DNA of 64,000 nt from Providencia stuartii (GCA_900455155.1 UGUC01000002.1:62001-126000), one strand, 5' to 3'; shown: positions 23,827 through 33,345, counted from the first letter of the stretch. Notes: a model not told the origin generated them from the letters alone. Translations and numbers: made by a program.

Positions 23827-25048
23827 AATTCCACCTAAACTGGTTCCAGTTTTCGAGAACGAAGGTGTGCGATACCGTGGCGCATATGGTGGGCGTGGCT
23901 CCGCAAAGACGAGAACATTCGCATTAATGACAGCTATCCGTGGCTATATGGCTGCAATGAATGGTCAATCTGGGGTGATACTTTGCGCTCGTGAGTACAT
24001 GAACTCACTTGAAGAATCCTCGATGGAAGAAGTTAAACAAGCTATCAGGTCTGTGCCTTGGCTAAGTGATTTCTACGAGCTTGGCGAGAAATACATTCGC
24101 ACTAAGTGCCGCTCAGTTAGCTATGTTTTCGCAGGGTTGCGACATAACTTAGATAGCATCAAATCCAAGGCGAGAATATTAATCGCATGGGTTGATGAGG
24201 CTGAATCAGTATCAGAAATCGCATGGACAAAACTTGCTCCTACGGTTCGTGAAGCTGGCTCTGAAATATGGGTGACATGGAACCCTGAGAAAGATGGCAG
24301 CGCAACAGACAAGCGCTTTAGAAAGGAGCCACCCGATAACGCAATTATTGTCGAGATGAACTACGATGATAACCCATGGTTCCCGTCAGTGCTTGAAGAA
24401 GAACGCTTGAGCGACCAATCCCGCCTAGACCCGAACACATACGCATGGATATGGGAAGGCGCTTATCTTGAAAACTCTGATAAGCAGGTGTTAGCGAATA
24501 AATACGTTGTTAAATCGTTCCCTGATGACCTGTGGAAGAACGCAGATAGGTTGCTTTTCGGTGCCGACTTTGGTTTTGCTAAAGACCCTAACACGCTTAT
24601 TCGCATGTTTATCTTAGATGACTGCCTGTACATCGAGCGCGAGGCTTACGGTGTAGGCGTTGAACTTGACCACATGCCAGCTTTTTACGATGAAATACCC
24701 GAAGCTCGTAAGTGGCCTATCAAAGCCGATTCAGCGCGTCCGGAAACAATCAGTTATCTGAAGCGACAGGGATTTAATATTTCAGCCGCTAAAAAGTGGC
24801 AGGGCAGCGTAGAAGATGGCATCACATACTTGCGTGGTTTCAAGCAAATTATCATTCATCCTCGCTGTAAAGAAACAGCAAAAGAAGCCCGCCTCTACTC
24901 ATACAAAACAGACCGCATCACTGGTGAAGTGCTTCCCGTCATTGAGGATGCGTATAACCACTGTTGGGATGCGGTTAGGTATGGGCTTGATGGGTATATC
25001 ACGCAGACGCAAGGGTTTAAGCGGCGTAGAATCGCTGGCATGATTTGA
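23807..25048 (+). CDS. Terminase large subunit
   Basis: 413 residues from the ATG at 23807 (MTVARIEIPP). PBSX/Terminase_3 type: Walker A GGRGSAKT, Walker B ILIAWVDEAE, and a C-terminal RNase H-like nuclease starting FGADFGFAKDPN, with further acids near IKADSARPE and EDAYNHCWDAVRYG. ATP-driven motor that packages DNA into the prohead and cuts the concatemer. Confidence 0.95.
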   Translation: MTVARIEIPPKLVPVFENEGVRYRGAYGGRGSAKTRTFALMTAIRGYMAAMNGQSGVILCAREYMNSLEESSMEEVKQAIRSVPWLSDFYELGEKYIRTKCRSVSYVFAGLRHNLDSIKSKARILIAWVDEAESVSEIAWTKLAPTVREAGSEIWVTWNPEKDGSATDKRFRKEPPDNAIIVEMNYDDNPWFPSVLEEERLSDQSRLDPNTYAWIWEGAYLENSDKQVLANKYVVKSFPDDLWKNADRLLFGADFGFAKDPNTLIRMFILDDCLYIEREAYGVGVELDHMPAFYDEIPEARKWPIKADSARPETISYLKRQGFNISAAKKWQGSVEDGITYLRGFKQIIIHPRCKETAKEARLYSYKTDRITGEVLPVIEDAYNHCWDAVRYGLDGYITQTQGFKRRRIAGMI

Positions 25049-25057
25049 GGACAGAAA

Positions 25058-26425
25058 ATGGCTGTTACAGACAAACACCCGCAATACTTGGCGGCTAAAA
25101 AAAGCTGGCAGATTATGCAAGACGCAATTGCTGGCGAAGAGAAAATAAAGGAGTCGGGGGAAACCTATTTACCCAAATCGGCGGGCATGGTTGAGGCTGA
25201 AAGGCTAGGAGATAGCGGGAAGAAAATATACGCTGGCTATGTAAACAGAGCGCAATATCCATTGTGGGTGCAAGATTCTCTCAGGACGATGATAGGGTTG
25301 GTTTCTAAGCTGAATCCTGAAATCAGAATACCAAACAAACAGTTGCAGGGGGTGGAGGAGAACGCAACTAGCGATGGGTTTGGGTTAAAGCAGCTTTTCA
25401 TTCGTGTGGTGCGTAATCTTCTTGTGTATGGGCGCTGTGGTTTGCTCATCGACGTTGATAAGGATGGGGTTCCTTATTTCGCATTGTATGACGCACTTTC
25501 AATTACAAATTGGAAAGAAAATAGTGTTGGCGGGCGAAAAGACCTAAACCTTGTTGTGTTAGAAGAGCAATTTAACAACAGTGAAGATAAGTTCGGGCAT
25601 GATACAAAAACGGTTTATCGCGTGCTAGAGCTGGTGAATGGCAAGCTGGTTATAAGCCTTCACGATGGCGACTCTATAGATGACAGGACGCCCAGCTTAG
25701 GCAAAGACTTGCTTAATTTTATCCCGTTCATCTTCTGTGGGACAACAGATAACACCTCCGAGGTTGGCTCAGTTCCATTACTTACTATGGCAAAGGCGGC
25801 TTTAAAGTCATATCAGCTAAGTGCGGATTATTATCAATCGCTTCATCATACTGCACACCCTCAGCCTTGGGTCTCGGGTTTAGGCGATGGCGATCATATA
25901 ACTATCACAGGCGTGATGGCTGCGTGGGATTTACCGAAGGACGCGCAATGTGGGTATTTGGAAATTACTGGTGTTGGCATCGATAAGACCAAGGCTGAGA
26001 TGGACGCGCAAAAAAATGCTGCATTAGAGGCCGGTGCCAAGGTTATTGACACTAAAGCTCAGGAGTCAGGGGAAGCTAGGCGCGCAAGACAAAATGACCA
26101 ACATGCTAGCTTGCATAGTATGGTGATGTGCGCGGCGGAAGCAGTCGAGCAAGGCTTGAAGTGTATGGCGATATGGCTCAATTTTAATCCCGATGACTAT
26201 GCATTTACTGTAAAACCAGATTTCAATAATGCTACTTATGATATCGATTTGACAAGACAGCTTTATGAAGGTGCTCTTGCAGGTAAAATATCATTCCAAA
26301 CTTACTGGGAGTACATTGGTACAGGCAAGTTGCCAGACATTGACTATAAAGAGGAGTTATTAAGGGTTGAAGCTGAAAATGATGGCACTGTGACTGAGGT
26401 GATTTATGAGCGGACAGGGGCTTAA
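25058..26425 (+). CDS. Portal protein (DUF4055)
   Basis: 455 residues. MVEAERLGDSGKKIYAGYVNRAQYP, VVRNLLVYGRCGLLIDVDKDG and the C-terminal ALAGKISFQTYWEYIGTGKLPD fit the DUF4055 portal family. It forms the twelve-subunit ring at the head vertex for DNA entry and tail attachment. It follows the large terminase by 9 bases and overlaps the MuF-like gene by 20. Confidence 0.9.
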   Translation: MAVTDKHPQYLAAKKSWQIMQDAIAGEEKIKESGETYLPKSAGMVEAERLGDSGKKIYAGYVNRAQYPLWVQDSLRTMIGLVSKLNPEIRIPNKQLQGVEENATSDGFGLKQLFIRVVRNLLVYGRCGLLIDVDKDGVPYFALYDALSITNWKENSVGGRKDLNLVVLEEQFNNSEDKFGHDTKTVYRVLELVNGKLVISLHDGDSIDDRTPSLGKDLLNFIPFIFCGTTDNTSEVGSVPLLTMAKAALKSYQLSADYYQSLHHTAHPQPWVSGLGDGDHITITGVMAAWDLPKDAQCGYLEITGVGIDKTKAEMDAQKNAALEAGAKVIDTKAQESGEARRARQNDQHASLHSMVMCAAEAVEQGLKCMAIWLNFNPDDYAFTVKPDFNNATYDIDLTRQLYEGALAGKISFQTYWEYIGTGKLPDIDYKEELLRVEAENDGTVTEVIYERTGA

Positions 26426-27515
26426 TTTAGCGTTTTTTAACGCAATCACTCGACATCAAGCTTACCTATATCGCGCATCATCTCACAACGTTAACGAAAT
26501 ACTCAGAGCTTTTAATGTCGTTTCTGGCGATATGCTCAATCAGTTGCGAAATTACCTAGAAAACCTCAGCGAGTCTGAGCTTGTTGCTTTAAGTGGTGGT
26601 AAGTATACGACGTTGGAATTGCGGAAAATTCGCGATTTAATTAAGAGCTGGCGAGACTCAGTGCATGAAGAGGTTAGGCAGAGTGTGTCAACAGGCGCGG
26701 TCACATTGTCAGCTTATGAAGCGGCCTATACAGCATCACTGGCAGGTGAGCAACTAACTAAATCGATATCAGGCGAAAGGCTTTATTCCAAAGCTAAAAA
26801 TATCCCCATGTCTGGCGGCGCTCTAGTCGATGAGCTTTTTTCGAAAATCGCAGATGACACAAAACAACGTGTTGAATATGCAATACGTAGCGGAATAACC
26901 AACGGAGATACGACTCAGCAGATTGTACAGCGTATTAAAGGCACTAAGCGGCTCAACTATCAAGATGGAATATTAAACGTGACAAGGAGCGCTATAGAGC
27001 GTGATGTGCGAACAATACGAAGTCATGTAAGTAACCAGGTGGTTGAAGATACTTTTATTCAACTCGGCTACGATTACCTAAAAGTAGTTGCAACGCTGGA
27101 TGGCAGAACGAGTAAATTGTGCGCCTCTAAAGATGGAGAGGTTTATCATAAAAGTGATTCGTTTTCTCGCCCACCGTATCACCCTAACTGCCGCACTATT
27201 TTGGTTGGCTGTGATAAGGATGGGAACTTAATTGGGAGGCGTCCATTCGTAGCAGATACAAGGCCAGTCAGTAGAATACCCAAAGATGAGCGAGATGGCA
27301 TTATTGGTCAAGTGAACTCTAATACTAATTATTCATCGTGGTTCAGCAGCCAATCACCTAGCTTTCAAAGAGAGTGGTTAGGGAAAAGTCGCTATGAGCT
27401 TTACAAAAAAGGCGGCTACGATATTGATAGGTTTATTGACCCACAAGGCAAGATGTATACACTCAATCAGTTAAAATTATTAGATAAGCAGACGTTCGAG
27501 GAACTTGGTTTGTAG
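26406..27515 (+). CDS. MuF-like head morphogenesis protein
   Basis: 369 residues. The block GDTTQQIVQRIKGTKRL...IERDVRTIRSHVSNQVV, then ATLDGRTSKLCASKDGEVYHK and PPYHPNCRTILVG is the Mu gpF domain. It is a minor capsid protein carried in the head, often next to the portal. The C-terminus has a short added domain (YELYKKGGYDIDRFIDPQGKMYTLNQL). Confidence 0.88.
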   Translation: MSGQGLNLAFFNAITRHQAYLYRASSHNVNEILRAFNVVSGDMLNQLRNYLENLSESELVALSGGKYTTLELRKIRDLIKSWRDSVHEEVRQSVSTGAVTLSAYEAAYTASLAGEQLTKSISGERLYSKAKNIPMSGGALVDELFSKIADDTKQRVEYAIRSGITNGDTTQQIVQRIKGTKRLNYQDGILNVTRSAIERDVRTIRSHVSNQVVEDTFIQLGYDYLKVVATLDGRTSKLCASKDGEVYHKSDSFSRPPYHPNCRTILVGCDKDGNLIGRRPFVADTRPVSRIPKDERDGIIGQVNSNTNYSSWFSSQSPSFQREWLGKSRYELYKKGGYDIDRFIDPQGKMYTLNQLKLLDKQTFEELGL

Positions 27516-27659
27516 GTTGACTTTAGTGTGAGGGACGTTATTATAGCGAGGCTATGAATATGCTTAAAGGCACTATTGAGATAACCAAAGGTTAGAAAAT
27601 AGGGTTTCATGCATCCCTTTTGAGTAAAAAATATTAATAAATCTGATTTAATGCTGATC

Positions 27660-27728
27660 GCGACTTTTTACATATAAATCCTAATTGGGTGATTGTATGT
27701 TTAAGTCGCTTTTTTTTATTTTAAATAT
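27660..27728 (+). terminator. Long-loop terminator or attenuator before the scaffold gene
   Basis: GCGACTT (27660-27666) pairs with AAGTCGC (27713-27719), followed by nine T. The loop is long (46 bases), so it may act as an attenuator between the packaging and head genes. The 366-base space before the scaffold gene has only this, a 13-codon ORF, and the next hairpin. Confidence 0.5.
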
Positions 27729-27788
27729 CTAATCAGGAAGTCATCTGGCACTAACCTCAGCGTTGCTAGACGGCTACCATTAACACAA

Positions 27789-27813
27789 AGACTCCTAACG
27801 GGGTCTTTTTTTA
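27789..27813 (+). terminator. Intrinsic terminator just before the scaffold gene
   Basis: AAGACTCC, TAAC loop, GGGGTCTT, then TTTTT. It would lower readthrough into the scaffold and capsid genes unless Q-modified polymerase reads it. Confidence 0.6.
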
Positions 27814-27881
27814 TGTCTAAATTCGGCTTAGGGCTGGTTAATCACAACGCGCAAGGCGCATTCAATCCCAAGGGGAATCAC

Positions 27882-28604
27882 ATGGAAATTGATTTAAGTC
27901 ATCCAGAAATTCAAGCGGCTATTAAAGCCGCTGTTGATGAGCAAGTAGAAGGACTCAAAGCTAAGCGCGATGAGTTGCTAGGTGCAAATAAAGATCTGAA
28001 ATCCGAGCTAGAAATGCTCAAGGGGCAGCTGGACGGGGTAGATCTGAAAGCAGTTAAAGAGTTGTTAGCGAAGGCCACTATGGATGAGGAGTCTAGATTA
28101 ATTGCCGAAGGCAAATTAGATGAAGTCATTCAAAAGCGTACTGAGCGCTTACGTGATGACTATGACAGCAAGTTGGCTGCTGAAAAGGAACGAGCTGATA
28201 GGGCTGAGAATTACGCGAATAAGTTTCGTCAATCCGTGGTTCGCAGTCACATTATGCAAGCGGCAGTCGAAAGCGGTGTTCTGAAAGAAGCGACAGGCGA
28301 CATTGCATTCTTGGCTCAATCTCAGTTTACCCTCGATGATAATGGTAATGCCGTGGCACTTGACGAACATGGAGAAGTGATCATCGGCAAGGATGGTAAA
28401 ACACCATTAACACCTAAAGAGTGGGTAGAGACTATTCGCGAAACCAAGCCGTACTTCTGGCCTGTGGCTCAAGGCTCTGGTGCTCAAGGCTCTGGCTATT
28501 CAGGCGGTAAAAAATGGGATGACTACACAGAAGCTGAGCGGGCAAGTTTGGCGCGTACAAACCCCGATGCTTTTAAACAATTACAGAAAACACAAGGGAA
28601 ATAA
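27882..28604 (+). CDS. Capsid scaffolding protein
   Basis: 240 residues from the ATG at 27882 (MEIDLSHPEIQAAI), with AAGGGG upstream; an upstream ATG at 27813 overlaps the terminator and is less likely. Long coiled-coil middle (KAKRDELLGANKDLKSELEMLKGQ...YDSKLAAEKERADRAENYANKF) and a Gly-rich hinge before the C-terminus. This size, position and composition fit an internal scaffold for the capsid encoded 4 bases later. Confidence 0.8.
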   Translation: MEIDLSHPEIQAAIKAAVDEQVEGLKAKRDELLGANKDLKSELEMLKGQLDGVDLKAVKELLAKATMDEESRLIAEGKLDEVIQKRTERLRDDYDSKLAAEKERADRAENYANKFRQSVVRSHIMQAAVESGVLKEATGDIAFLAQSQFTLDDNGNAVALDEHGEVIIGKDGKTPLTPKEWVETIRETKPYFWPVAQGSGAQGSGYSGGKKWDDYTEAERASLARTNPDAFKQLQKTQGK

Positions 28605-28607
28605 TAT

Positions 28608-29600
28608 ATGGCAACAACGCAATTAAGTGATGTTTTTATTGGTGAATATTATCAGGCTATTGAGCCAGTTAACTCACCGGAAAAGACGGCTGTTTATCAG
28701 TCGGGGATAGTGACGCGAAATGCCGCACTTGATGCAATCGCGAGTAATGGTCAAGGAACAGCAGAAATTAACTACTGGAATGATCTTGATGCCGATGAGG
28801 CGCCTAATGTATCAACAGATAACCCAGACCAGAAAGGTAAAGTTGGGAAGGCGACACAAAGCACAATGCAAGCTCGCACGATGTATCTTAACAAGGGGTA
28901 TGGGGTTGCTGATTTAACAGCAGAACTGGCAAATAGCGAACCTATGCAACATATCCGAAATCGATTTGGTAAGTATTGGGAGCGTCAGTGGCAGCGCTAT
29001 TTACTGAGTGCAGCGCGAGGGGTCATTGCATCAAATATTGCTAATGATAACGGTGACATGGTGATTGATGCTGGAGCGACAATCTCAGCGTCTGCTTTCC
29101 AAGATGCGGCCTATACAGCAGGTGATATGGCCGATCAGTTTTCAGCGATGGGGGTGCACTCCGCTGTAATGAATCAGATGGTGAAGCAAAACCTCATTGA
29201 GTATCTCAAGGACTCTGAGGGGCGCATTATTTTACCTACATATCTGGGGCGTCCTATTTTTATGGATGACGGCTTGACTTATGGCAAGGGGCAGTATCTG
29301 TCACTCATCTTTGGAGCAGGAGCTTTTGGGTATGGCGAAGGTGCGCCATCAACACCGGTTGAATTACAGCGCTTGCCGGATGGCGGCAATGGTGCAGGTG
29401 CGGAGGTGCTATGGGAGCGTAAAACATACATCCTTCATCCAGCCGGCCACTCTTGGGTTGGCGGCAAAAGCATCAATGAATCTCCAACTTACACCGACTA
29501 CGCTAATCCTGCAAATTGGGTTCGCGTATTTGACCGTAAATTAGTGCCCTTTGCCGCGGTTATCAGTGGCTCAGAAACAGGCGGAACTGAGGGGGAGTAA
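28608..29600 (+). CDS. Major capsid protein
   Basis: 330 residues, phage coat protein with HK97-like fold by family. MATTQLSDVFIGEYYQAIEPVNSPEKTAVYQSGIV, YGVADLTAELANSEPMQHIRNRFGKYWERQW, YLGRPIFMDDGLTYGKGQYLSLIFG and AGHSWVGGKSINESPTYTD are typical of siphophage coat proteins. It directly follows the scaffold and precedes head-completion genes. Confidence 0.92.
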   Translation: MATTQLSDVFIGEYYQAIEPVNSPEKTAVYQSGIVTRNAALDAIASNGQGTAEINYWNDLDADEAPNVSTDNPDQKGKVGKATQSTMQARTMYLNKGYGVADLTAELANSEPMQHIRNRFGKYWERQWQRYLLSAARGVIASNIANDNGDMVIDAGATISASAFQDAAYTAGDMADQFSAMGVHSAVMNQMVKQNLIEYLKDSEGRIILPTYLGRPIFMDDGLTYGKGQYLSLIFGAGAFGYGEGAPSTPVELQRLPDGGNGAGAEVLWERKTYILHPAGHSWVGGKSINESPTYTDYANPANWVRVFDRKLVPFAAVISGSETGGTEGE

Positions 29601-29638
29601 TATTACGCAGGGCTTAGGTCCTGCTTTTAGAGGTGGAT

Positions 29639-29920
29639 ATGAAAGTAATTTATACTAAAGAGGTCGGGCGGGAAGACGGTATCTGTTATCGCAGTCAGTT
29701 TTTGGGCGTTATCCATAGTGCTACAGAAGTCGTCATCGACGGTGATTTTGATGATGCTGTGAAAGCCTACACTAACGCTGGTGTTAAGGTTTCATTTGTA
29801 AAGCAAGATGACCTCTCAAGTAAGACTGCTGATGAACTCAAAGATCTTCTTGCTGAAAAAGGCATTGAGTTCAATGCTAAGGCAAAAAAGGCTGATTTAC
29901 TCGCACTTCTTCAGGAGTAG
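29639..29920 (+). CDS. HeH/LEM-domain phage protein
   Basis: 93 residues from the ATG at 29639, preceded by GAGG. C-terminal helix-extended-helix motif (LSSKTADELKDLLAEKGIEFNAKAKKADLLALLQE, about 59-93), a DNA- or protein-binding LEM-like fold seen in genes between capsid and connector. The N-terminal part may cap or decorate the head. Confidence 0.75.
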   Translation: MKVIYTKEVGREDGICYRSQFLGVIHSATEVVIDGDFDDAVKAYTNAGVKVSFVKQDDLSSKTADELKDLLAEKGIEFNAKAKKADLLALLQE

Positions 29921-29925
29921 TAATC

Positions 29926-30310
29926 ATGAGCTTTATCACTGAACAGGAAGTGGCGCACGCGCTAGGCGACATTTGGAGCAATCAATCGGAAAAGCGATAA
30001 AGCCCGTTTGTTGTCGCAGAGTGAGGCGTATTTAATCGCAAGAAACGTCAGGCCTTATGATGACGCTGATGATGTGCCAGCGCCATTAAAGCTTGCGTCA
30101 TATGAAATCATTAAAGGGGTCATCAATAAACAACTGTACCAAGGCCAATCTCAGGAGCTTAAGGCTAAAACGGTCAAAGGTGGGTCGGTCGAGGTAAGTA
30201 AAACCTATCAAGATGGCAGTTATGAACTGAATGCGACAGAGCAATACATCCAAGACTTAATAAAGCCCTACTCAAAGCGCTGCAGCGTTGTTTTTTTGAA
30301 GAGGGTGTAA
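29926..30310 (+). CDS. Head-tail connector protein, frame interrupted
   Basis: The ATG at 29926 opens MSFITEQEVAHALGDIWSNQSEK; the frame then stops, while the next frame continues KARLLSQSEAYLIARNVRPYDD...PLKLASYEIIKGVINKQLY. Removing the C at 29995 joins them into about 127 residues. Helical, in the place of the gp6-type adaptor ring. The insertion is probably a sequencing error. Confidence 0.7.
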
Positions 30311-30311
30311 T

Positions 30312-30674
30312 ATGAGGTCAGAAATACAAAAAGAGCTAGCAGAGGCATTTGATAGCGATTTAGCTGATGCGGTAAAAACGTTTACTGGCTCGTATGTTAT
30401 CGAGGGTGATGATTGGGATCCGGTTACTGAAACGGGTAATGATATCACTGTCGAATATACAGGCCGTGGCATTTTGGATAATTACAATCTCAATTGTATT
30501 GATGGGGTGAATATCTTAAATAGTGACACACTGTTAATTGCTTTAGCAAATGAGGTCACAGATAAGCCTGATATTGACCATAAAATCACGATTGATGGCG
30601 TTAGCTACAAGGTTATTTCTGTTCAAGTCGATCCAGTGGGCGCTCACTATGACATTCAATTAAGGAGGTCTTAA
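30312..30674 (+). CDS. Head-closure/stopper-like protein
   Basis: 120 residues, beta-rich (TGSYVIEGDDWDPVTETGNDITVEYTGRGIL, KITIDGVSYKVISVQVDPVGAHYDIQLR). Composition, size and place between connector and neck genes fit a head-completion protein. It overlaps the next gene by 1 base. Confidence 0.7.
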   Translation: MRSEIQKELAEAFDSDLADAVKTFTGSYVIEGDDWDPVTETGNDITVEYTGRGILDNYNLNCIDGVNILNSDTLLIALANEVTDKPDIDHKITIDGVSYKVISVQVDPVGAHYDIQLRRS

Positions 30675-31060
30675 TGGCGAGATCTGGTTGGCGAACACCG
30701 CCTAATCTATTTTCTCAAATTGTCACTTCTGATGTTGGTCAGGAAATGAAACAGACAGCCGGAGCAATATTACAAGCAGTCGTGTTGGGATCTCCGGTAG
30801 ATAAAGGTGCATTTCGCGGCAACCATCGAGTCAGTGAAATGATACCCGATTATCAGTTTGACGAGAAAAAACAAGACAAATCGGGCAATGAAACGCTTAG
30901 TGTTGGGTTGGCAACAATAAGGAAATCAAGGCCGTTCACTGTTCTTTATATTCAAAACAATCTGCCATATTCCGTGGCTCTTGAGCAGGGGCACTCAGGG
31001 CAGGCGCCCAAAGGCGTGTATTCAGTAGCCTTTGAAACAGCATTGCGAAACAGACGATGA
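30674..31060 (+). CDS. HK97 gp10-like neck/tail-completion protein
   Basis: 128 residues. AILQAVVLGSPVDKGAFRGNHRVS and YIQNNLPYSVALEQGHSGQAPKGVYSVAFETAL are the conserved core (PVDTG..R..W and Y...LE.G.S.QAP.G) of the gp10/minor tail protein family at the head-tail joint. Confidence 0.82.
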   Translation: MARSGWRTPPNLFSQIVTSDVGQEMKQTAGAILQAVVLGSPVDKGAFRGNHRVSEMIPDYQFDEKKQDKSGNETLSVGLATIRKSRPFTVLYIQNNLPYSVALEQGHSGQAPKGVYSVAFETALRNRR

Positions 31061-31452
31061 CACTAACAGAAATCAGAAATGCTATCATTTCACGAATGAC
31101 AGCACAGACTGCTATTGCCAAAAAAGATGTAACATATCAAAACGATAAGCCATTTGACGCAGCCGGAAAGTCGATATGGGCAAGGCTTACTATCAAGCAT
31201 GGTCTATCAAGCGCACAAGAAATCGGAAGCGGGCCTATCGTTCATCGCACTGGTATAGCTTTCATTCAAATATTTGTACCACTTGGCACTGGCACTCTTC
31301 TCATCACACAAACCGCAGACAAGCTTAGAGAGCTATTCGAAAACCAAACAGATGGTCGATTGGATTACTTTTCAGTGTCTGCTGACGAGATTGGTGATGA
31401 GGGCCATGGCTGGTATCAGTTCAATCTATCAATTCCATTTCGAGCAATTTAA
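31057..31452 (+). CDS. Tail terminator (DUF4128)
   Basis: 131 residues. MTLTEIRNAIISRMTAQTAI, GIAFIQIFVPLGTGTLLITQTADKLRELFE and GWYQFNLSIPFRAI match the DUF4128 tail-terminator family that caps the tail tube. Overlaps the gp10-like gene by 4 bases (ATGA). Confidence 0.8.
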   Translation: MTLTEIRNAIISRMTAQTAIAKKDVTYQNDKPFDAAGKSIWARLTIKHGLSSAQEIGSGPIVHRTGIAFIQIFVPLGTGTLLITQTADKLRELFENQTDGRLDYFSVSADEIGDEGHGWYQFNLSIPFRAI

Positions 31453-31463
31453 AGGAGGCCTCT

Positions 31464-32399
31464 GTGAGTTCAGGAGCCAAGGTCATCACGGCCTTTATTC
31501 GTGAGACAACAACGGGTGTCACTCCGACAAGTGGCAAGTGGGATTTATTAACGCGCACAAGTTACGGCGTAAAACCCACACAAAATACGTCTGATAATGA
31601 CGAGATAGGCGGGTCACGTATGGCTCAGGGTAAGTCTCTCACAACAGTAGATGTGGGTGGCGATGTTGGTGCCAAGTTCCGCTATGGTCAACACGATGCC
31701 TTTTTGGCGTCCTGTTTTGGTGCTGAGTGGGTAAATAATAAGTTAACAATGGGTAATGAGCGGATCACTTTCTCATTAGCAACATTTGCTGCTGACATTG
31801 GGGTCGCGTCAATTGCTCGCGGTTGTCAAGTGGGGGCTATGCAACTCGAAACGCCAGCGGATGGTGACGTAACAGTGACTGTGACGTTTTCTGGCTTAGA
31901 CTTTGAGTCGAAGGGTGACGGTACTAAATATCACACAGATACAGTTGATAATGCAGGTAAATTGCGGTACAGCTTCAAAGAAGTCACTAACCTTAAACTG
32001 AATGGTATTCAAGGCGGTAATGGATTCTGTGTTGATTCATTTAGTTTGAACTTTGACAACAATATGCAAGTTCAGCGCTGTATTGGCACTGGAACGCCAT
32101 TTGCGGGGGCTAATATCCCAACCACATTTACTCCATCCGGAAGCATCACGCTCTCTTGGTCTAAAGCCGCTTGGGAGATTTGGAAGAAAACTTTAACTGG
32201 TGAAACCATCCCGTTTGAGTTCACTTTGCAAAATGCGGAAGGGGGTTATACGTTTTTATTCCCAGCTGTACAGGTTGACGGTGATTGGCCGGATGGTGGC
32301 AATACGGACATTATTCAGGTTCAACTTAATATCACAGCAGCAGATACCCCACCTACAATTACACGTATTCCGCCTGTGACCAATGGCGATGAAGAGTAA
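31464..32399 (+). CDS. Major tail tube protein
   Basis: 311 residues from a GTG at 31464 after AGGAGG. TGVTPTSGKWDLLTRTSYGVKPTQNTSDNDEIGGSR is typical of the siphophage tail-tube family with phage_tail_tube/immunoglobulin-like topology, and VDSFSLNFDNNMQVQRCIGTGTPFAGANIPT continues it. It follows the tail terminator and precedes the assembly chaperones. Confidence 0.88.
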   Translation: MSSGAKVITAFIRETTTGVTPTSGKWDLLTRTSYGVKPTQNTSDNDEIGGSRMAQGKSLTTVDVGGDVGAKFRYGQHDAFLASCFGAEWVNNKLTMGNERITFSLATFAADIGVASIARGCQVGAMQLETPADGDVTVTVTFSGLDFESKGDGTKYHTDTVDNAGKLRYSFKEVTNLKLNGIQGGNGFCVDSFSLNFDNNMQVQRCIGTGTPFAGANIPTTFTPSGSITLSWSKAAWEIWKKTLTGETIPFEFTLQNAEGGYTFLFPAVQVDGDWPDGGNTDIIQVQLNITAADTPPTITRIPPVTNGDEE

Positions 32400-32453
32400 C
32401 TATCTACTATCTAGCCCGTTAATTCGGGCTTTTTATTACACCAAGGTAAATCA

Positions 32454-32888
32454 ATGTTTATTTTGAACAAAGAACAGAAAATTGAAAGAACAAAATGGAT
32501 TGAGCCAGCAGAAGGCTTGAAGTTGCTTGTTGGTTCCGCTAATGACAGTAAATATCAAAGCGTAAGTGCAACCGCATACAGACACATCGAGCGGTTGGAC
32601 AGCAAGATGAAAGTGGGGACGTCTGATTTTGATATATCAAAAATAGACACATCTCAACCACTTGATGAACTACTGATGTTCACAGTGGCGCAATATTTAC
32701 TGAAAGATTGGCAGGGTGTTGGCGAGTTGAACGCAAAAGGCGAGCAGGTTGCGATTGAGTACACGCCTGAGCGAGGAACTAGATTATTAAAGCAGTGCCC
32801 AGACATATACTGGAAAGTTATCGATGCGGCAGTGGAACTCAGTAAAGAAGAGTCTGAACAGATCGATGAAACAATAAAAAAGTCATAG
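32454..32888 (+). CDS. Tail assembly chaperone, G-like product
   Basis: 144 residues, acidic, ending EESEQIDETIKKS. It sits between tail tube and (after the insertion) the tape measure, the place of lambda G. The 3' end carries the slippery sequence AAAAAAG at 32876-32882 in exact phase (A AAA AAG), where a -1 shift enters the T-like frame. Most ribosomes should make this short form. Confidence 0.82.
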   Translation: MFILNKEQKIERTKWIEPAEGLKLLVGSANDSKYQSVSATAYRHIERLDSKMKVGTSDFDISKIDTSQPLDELLMFTVAQYLLKDWQGVGELNAKGEQVAIEYTPERGTRLLKQCPDIYWKVIDAAVELSKEESEQIDETIKKS

Positions 32889-33220
32889 AAGCTCAAAAGT
32901 GGCTAACAGAGTTCGGCGGAGAGAGGAGCGAAAAAGCAAAGTGGAAGAGAAAGCAATTAGGACTTCCGGATATTCCTGCGCCCGATTTCGACGGCGTCAC
33001 TAACGAGCTCTTGATGGCTTACAGCATCATTTGTCGCAGCAGACGATATGCTGGAATGGACGCTTATCCTCTGCCGATATCACTTACTGATATAGATCAA
33101 TATCTAGCATCAAGACCAACAGCGCTAAGTCGACGAGAGTTTGACGCTGCCATTTTTGCGCTTGATGATAATTTCCGAGCTGAGTGGATGAAAGAGCAGG
33201 AGCGGAAAGATAAAAAGTAG
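32454..33220 (+). CDS. Tail assembly chaperone, GT-like fusion by -1 frameshift
   Basis: Shift at AAAAAAG (32876-32882) then VIEAQKWLTEFGGERSEKAKWKRKQLGLPDIPAPD...MMAYSIICRSRRYAGM, ending at 33220: about 255 residues. The T-like part (112 residues) has no start codon or ribosome site of its own before 33011, so it is made only as the fusion, as in lambda. The two forms recruit the tape measure and guide tail tube assembly. Confidence 0.8.
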
Positions 33221-33246
33221 GGCATCCGTGCCCTTTGTTGTTTTTT
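33220..33246 (+). terminator. Terminator after the tail chaperone genes
   Basis: GGGCA, TCCG loop, TGCCC, then TTTGTTGTTTTTT. It separates the conserved tail operon from the accessory block. Confidence 0.6.
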
Positions 33247-33301
33247 GAAAGCGGTAATTTCAATCTTGCCGAAGATAGCCGAATAACTAAAAGAATATCT
33301 C

Positions 33302-33345
33302 TTGAGCCCCCTAAAAAACAAGGTATACTGTTTTTATATACAGTT
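33302..33345 (+). promoter_or_regulatory. LexA-controlled promoter of the accessory cassette
   Basis: -35 TTGAGC (33302-33307), 16-base spacer, -10 TATACT (33324-33329). A LexA box TACTGTTTTTATATACAGTT (33326-33345), CTG-N10-CAG, overlaps the -10. It agrees with the E. coli umuDC box read on the other strand. A poorer second box (GTG-N10-CAG) is at 33388-33403. Confidence 0.75.
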
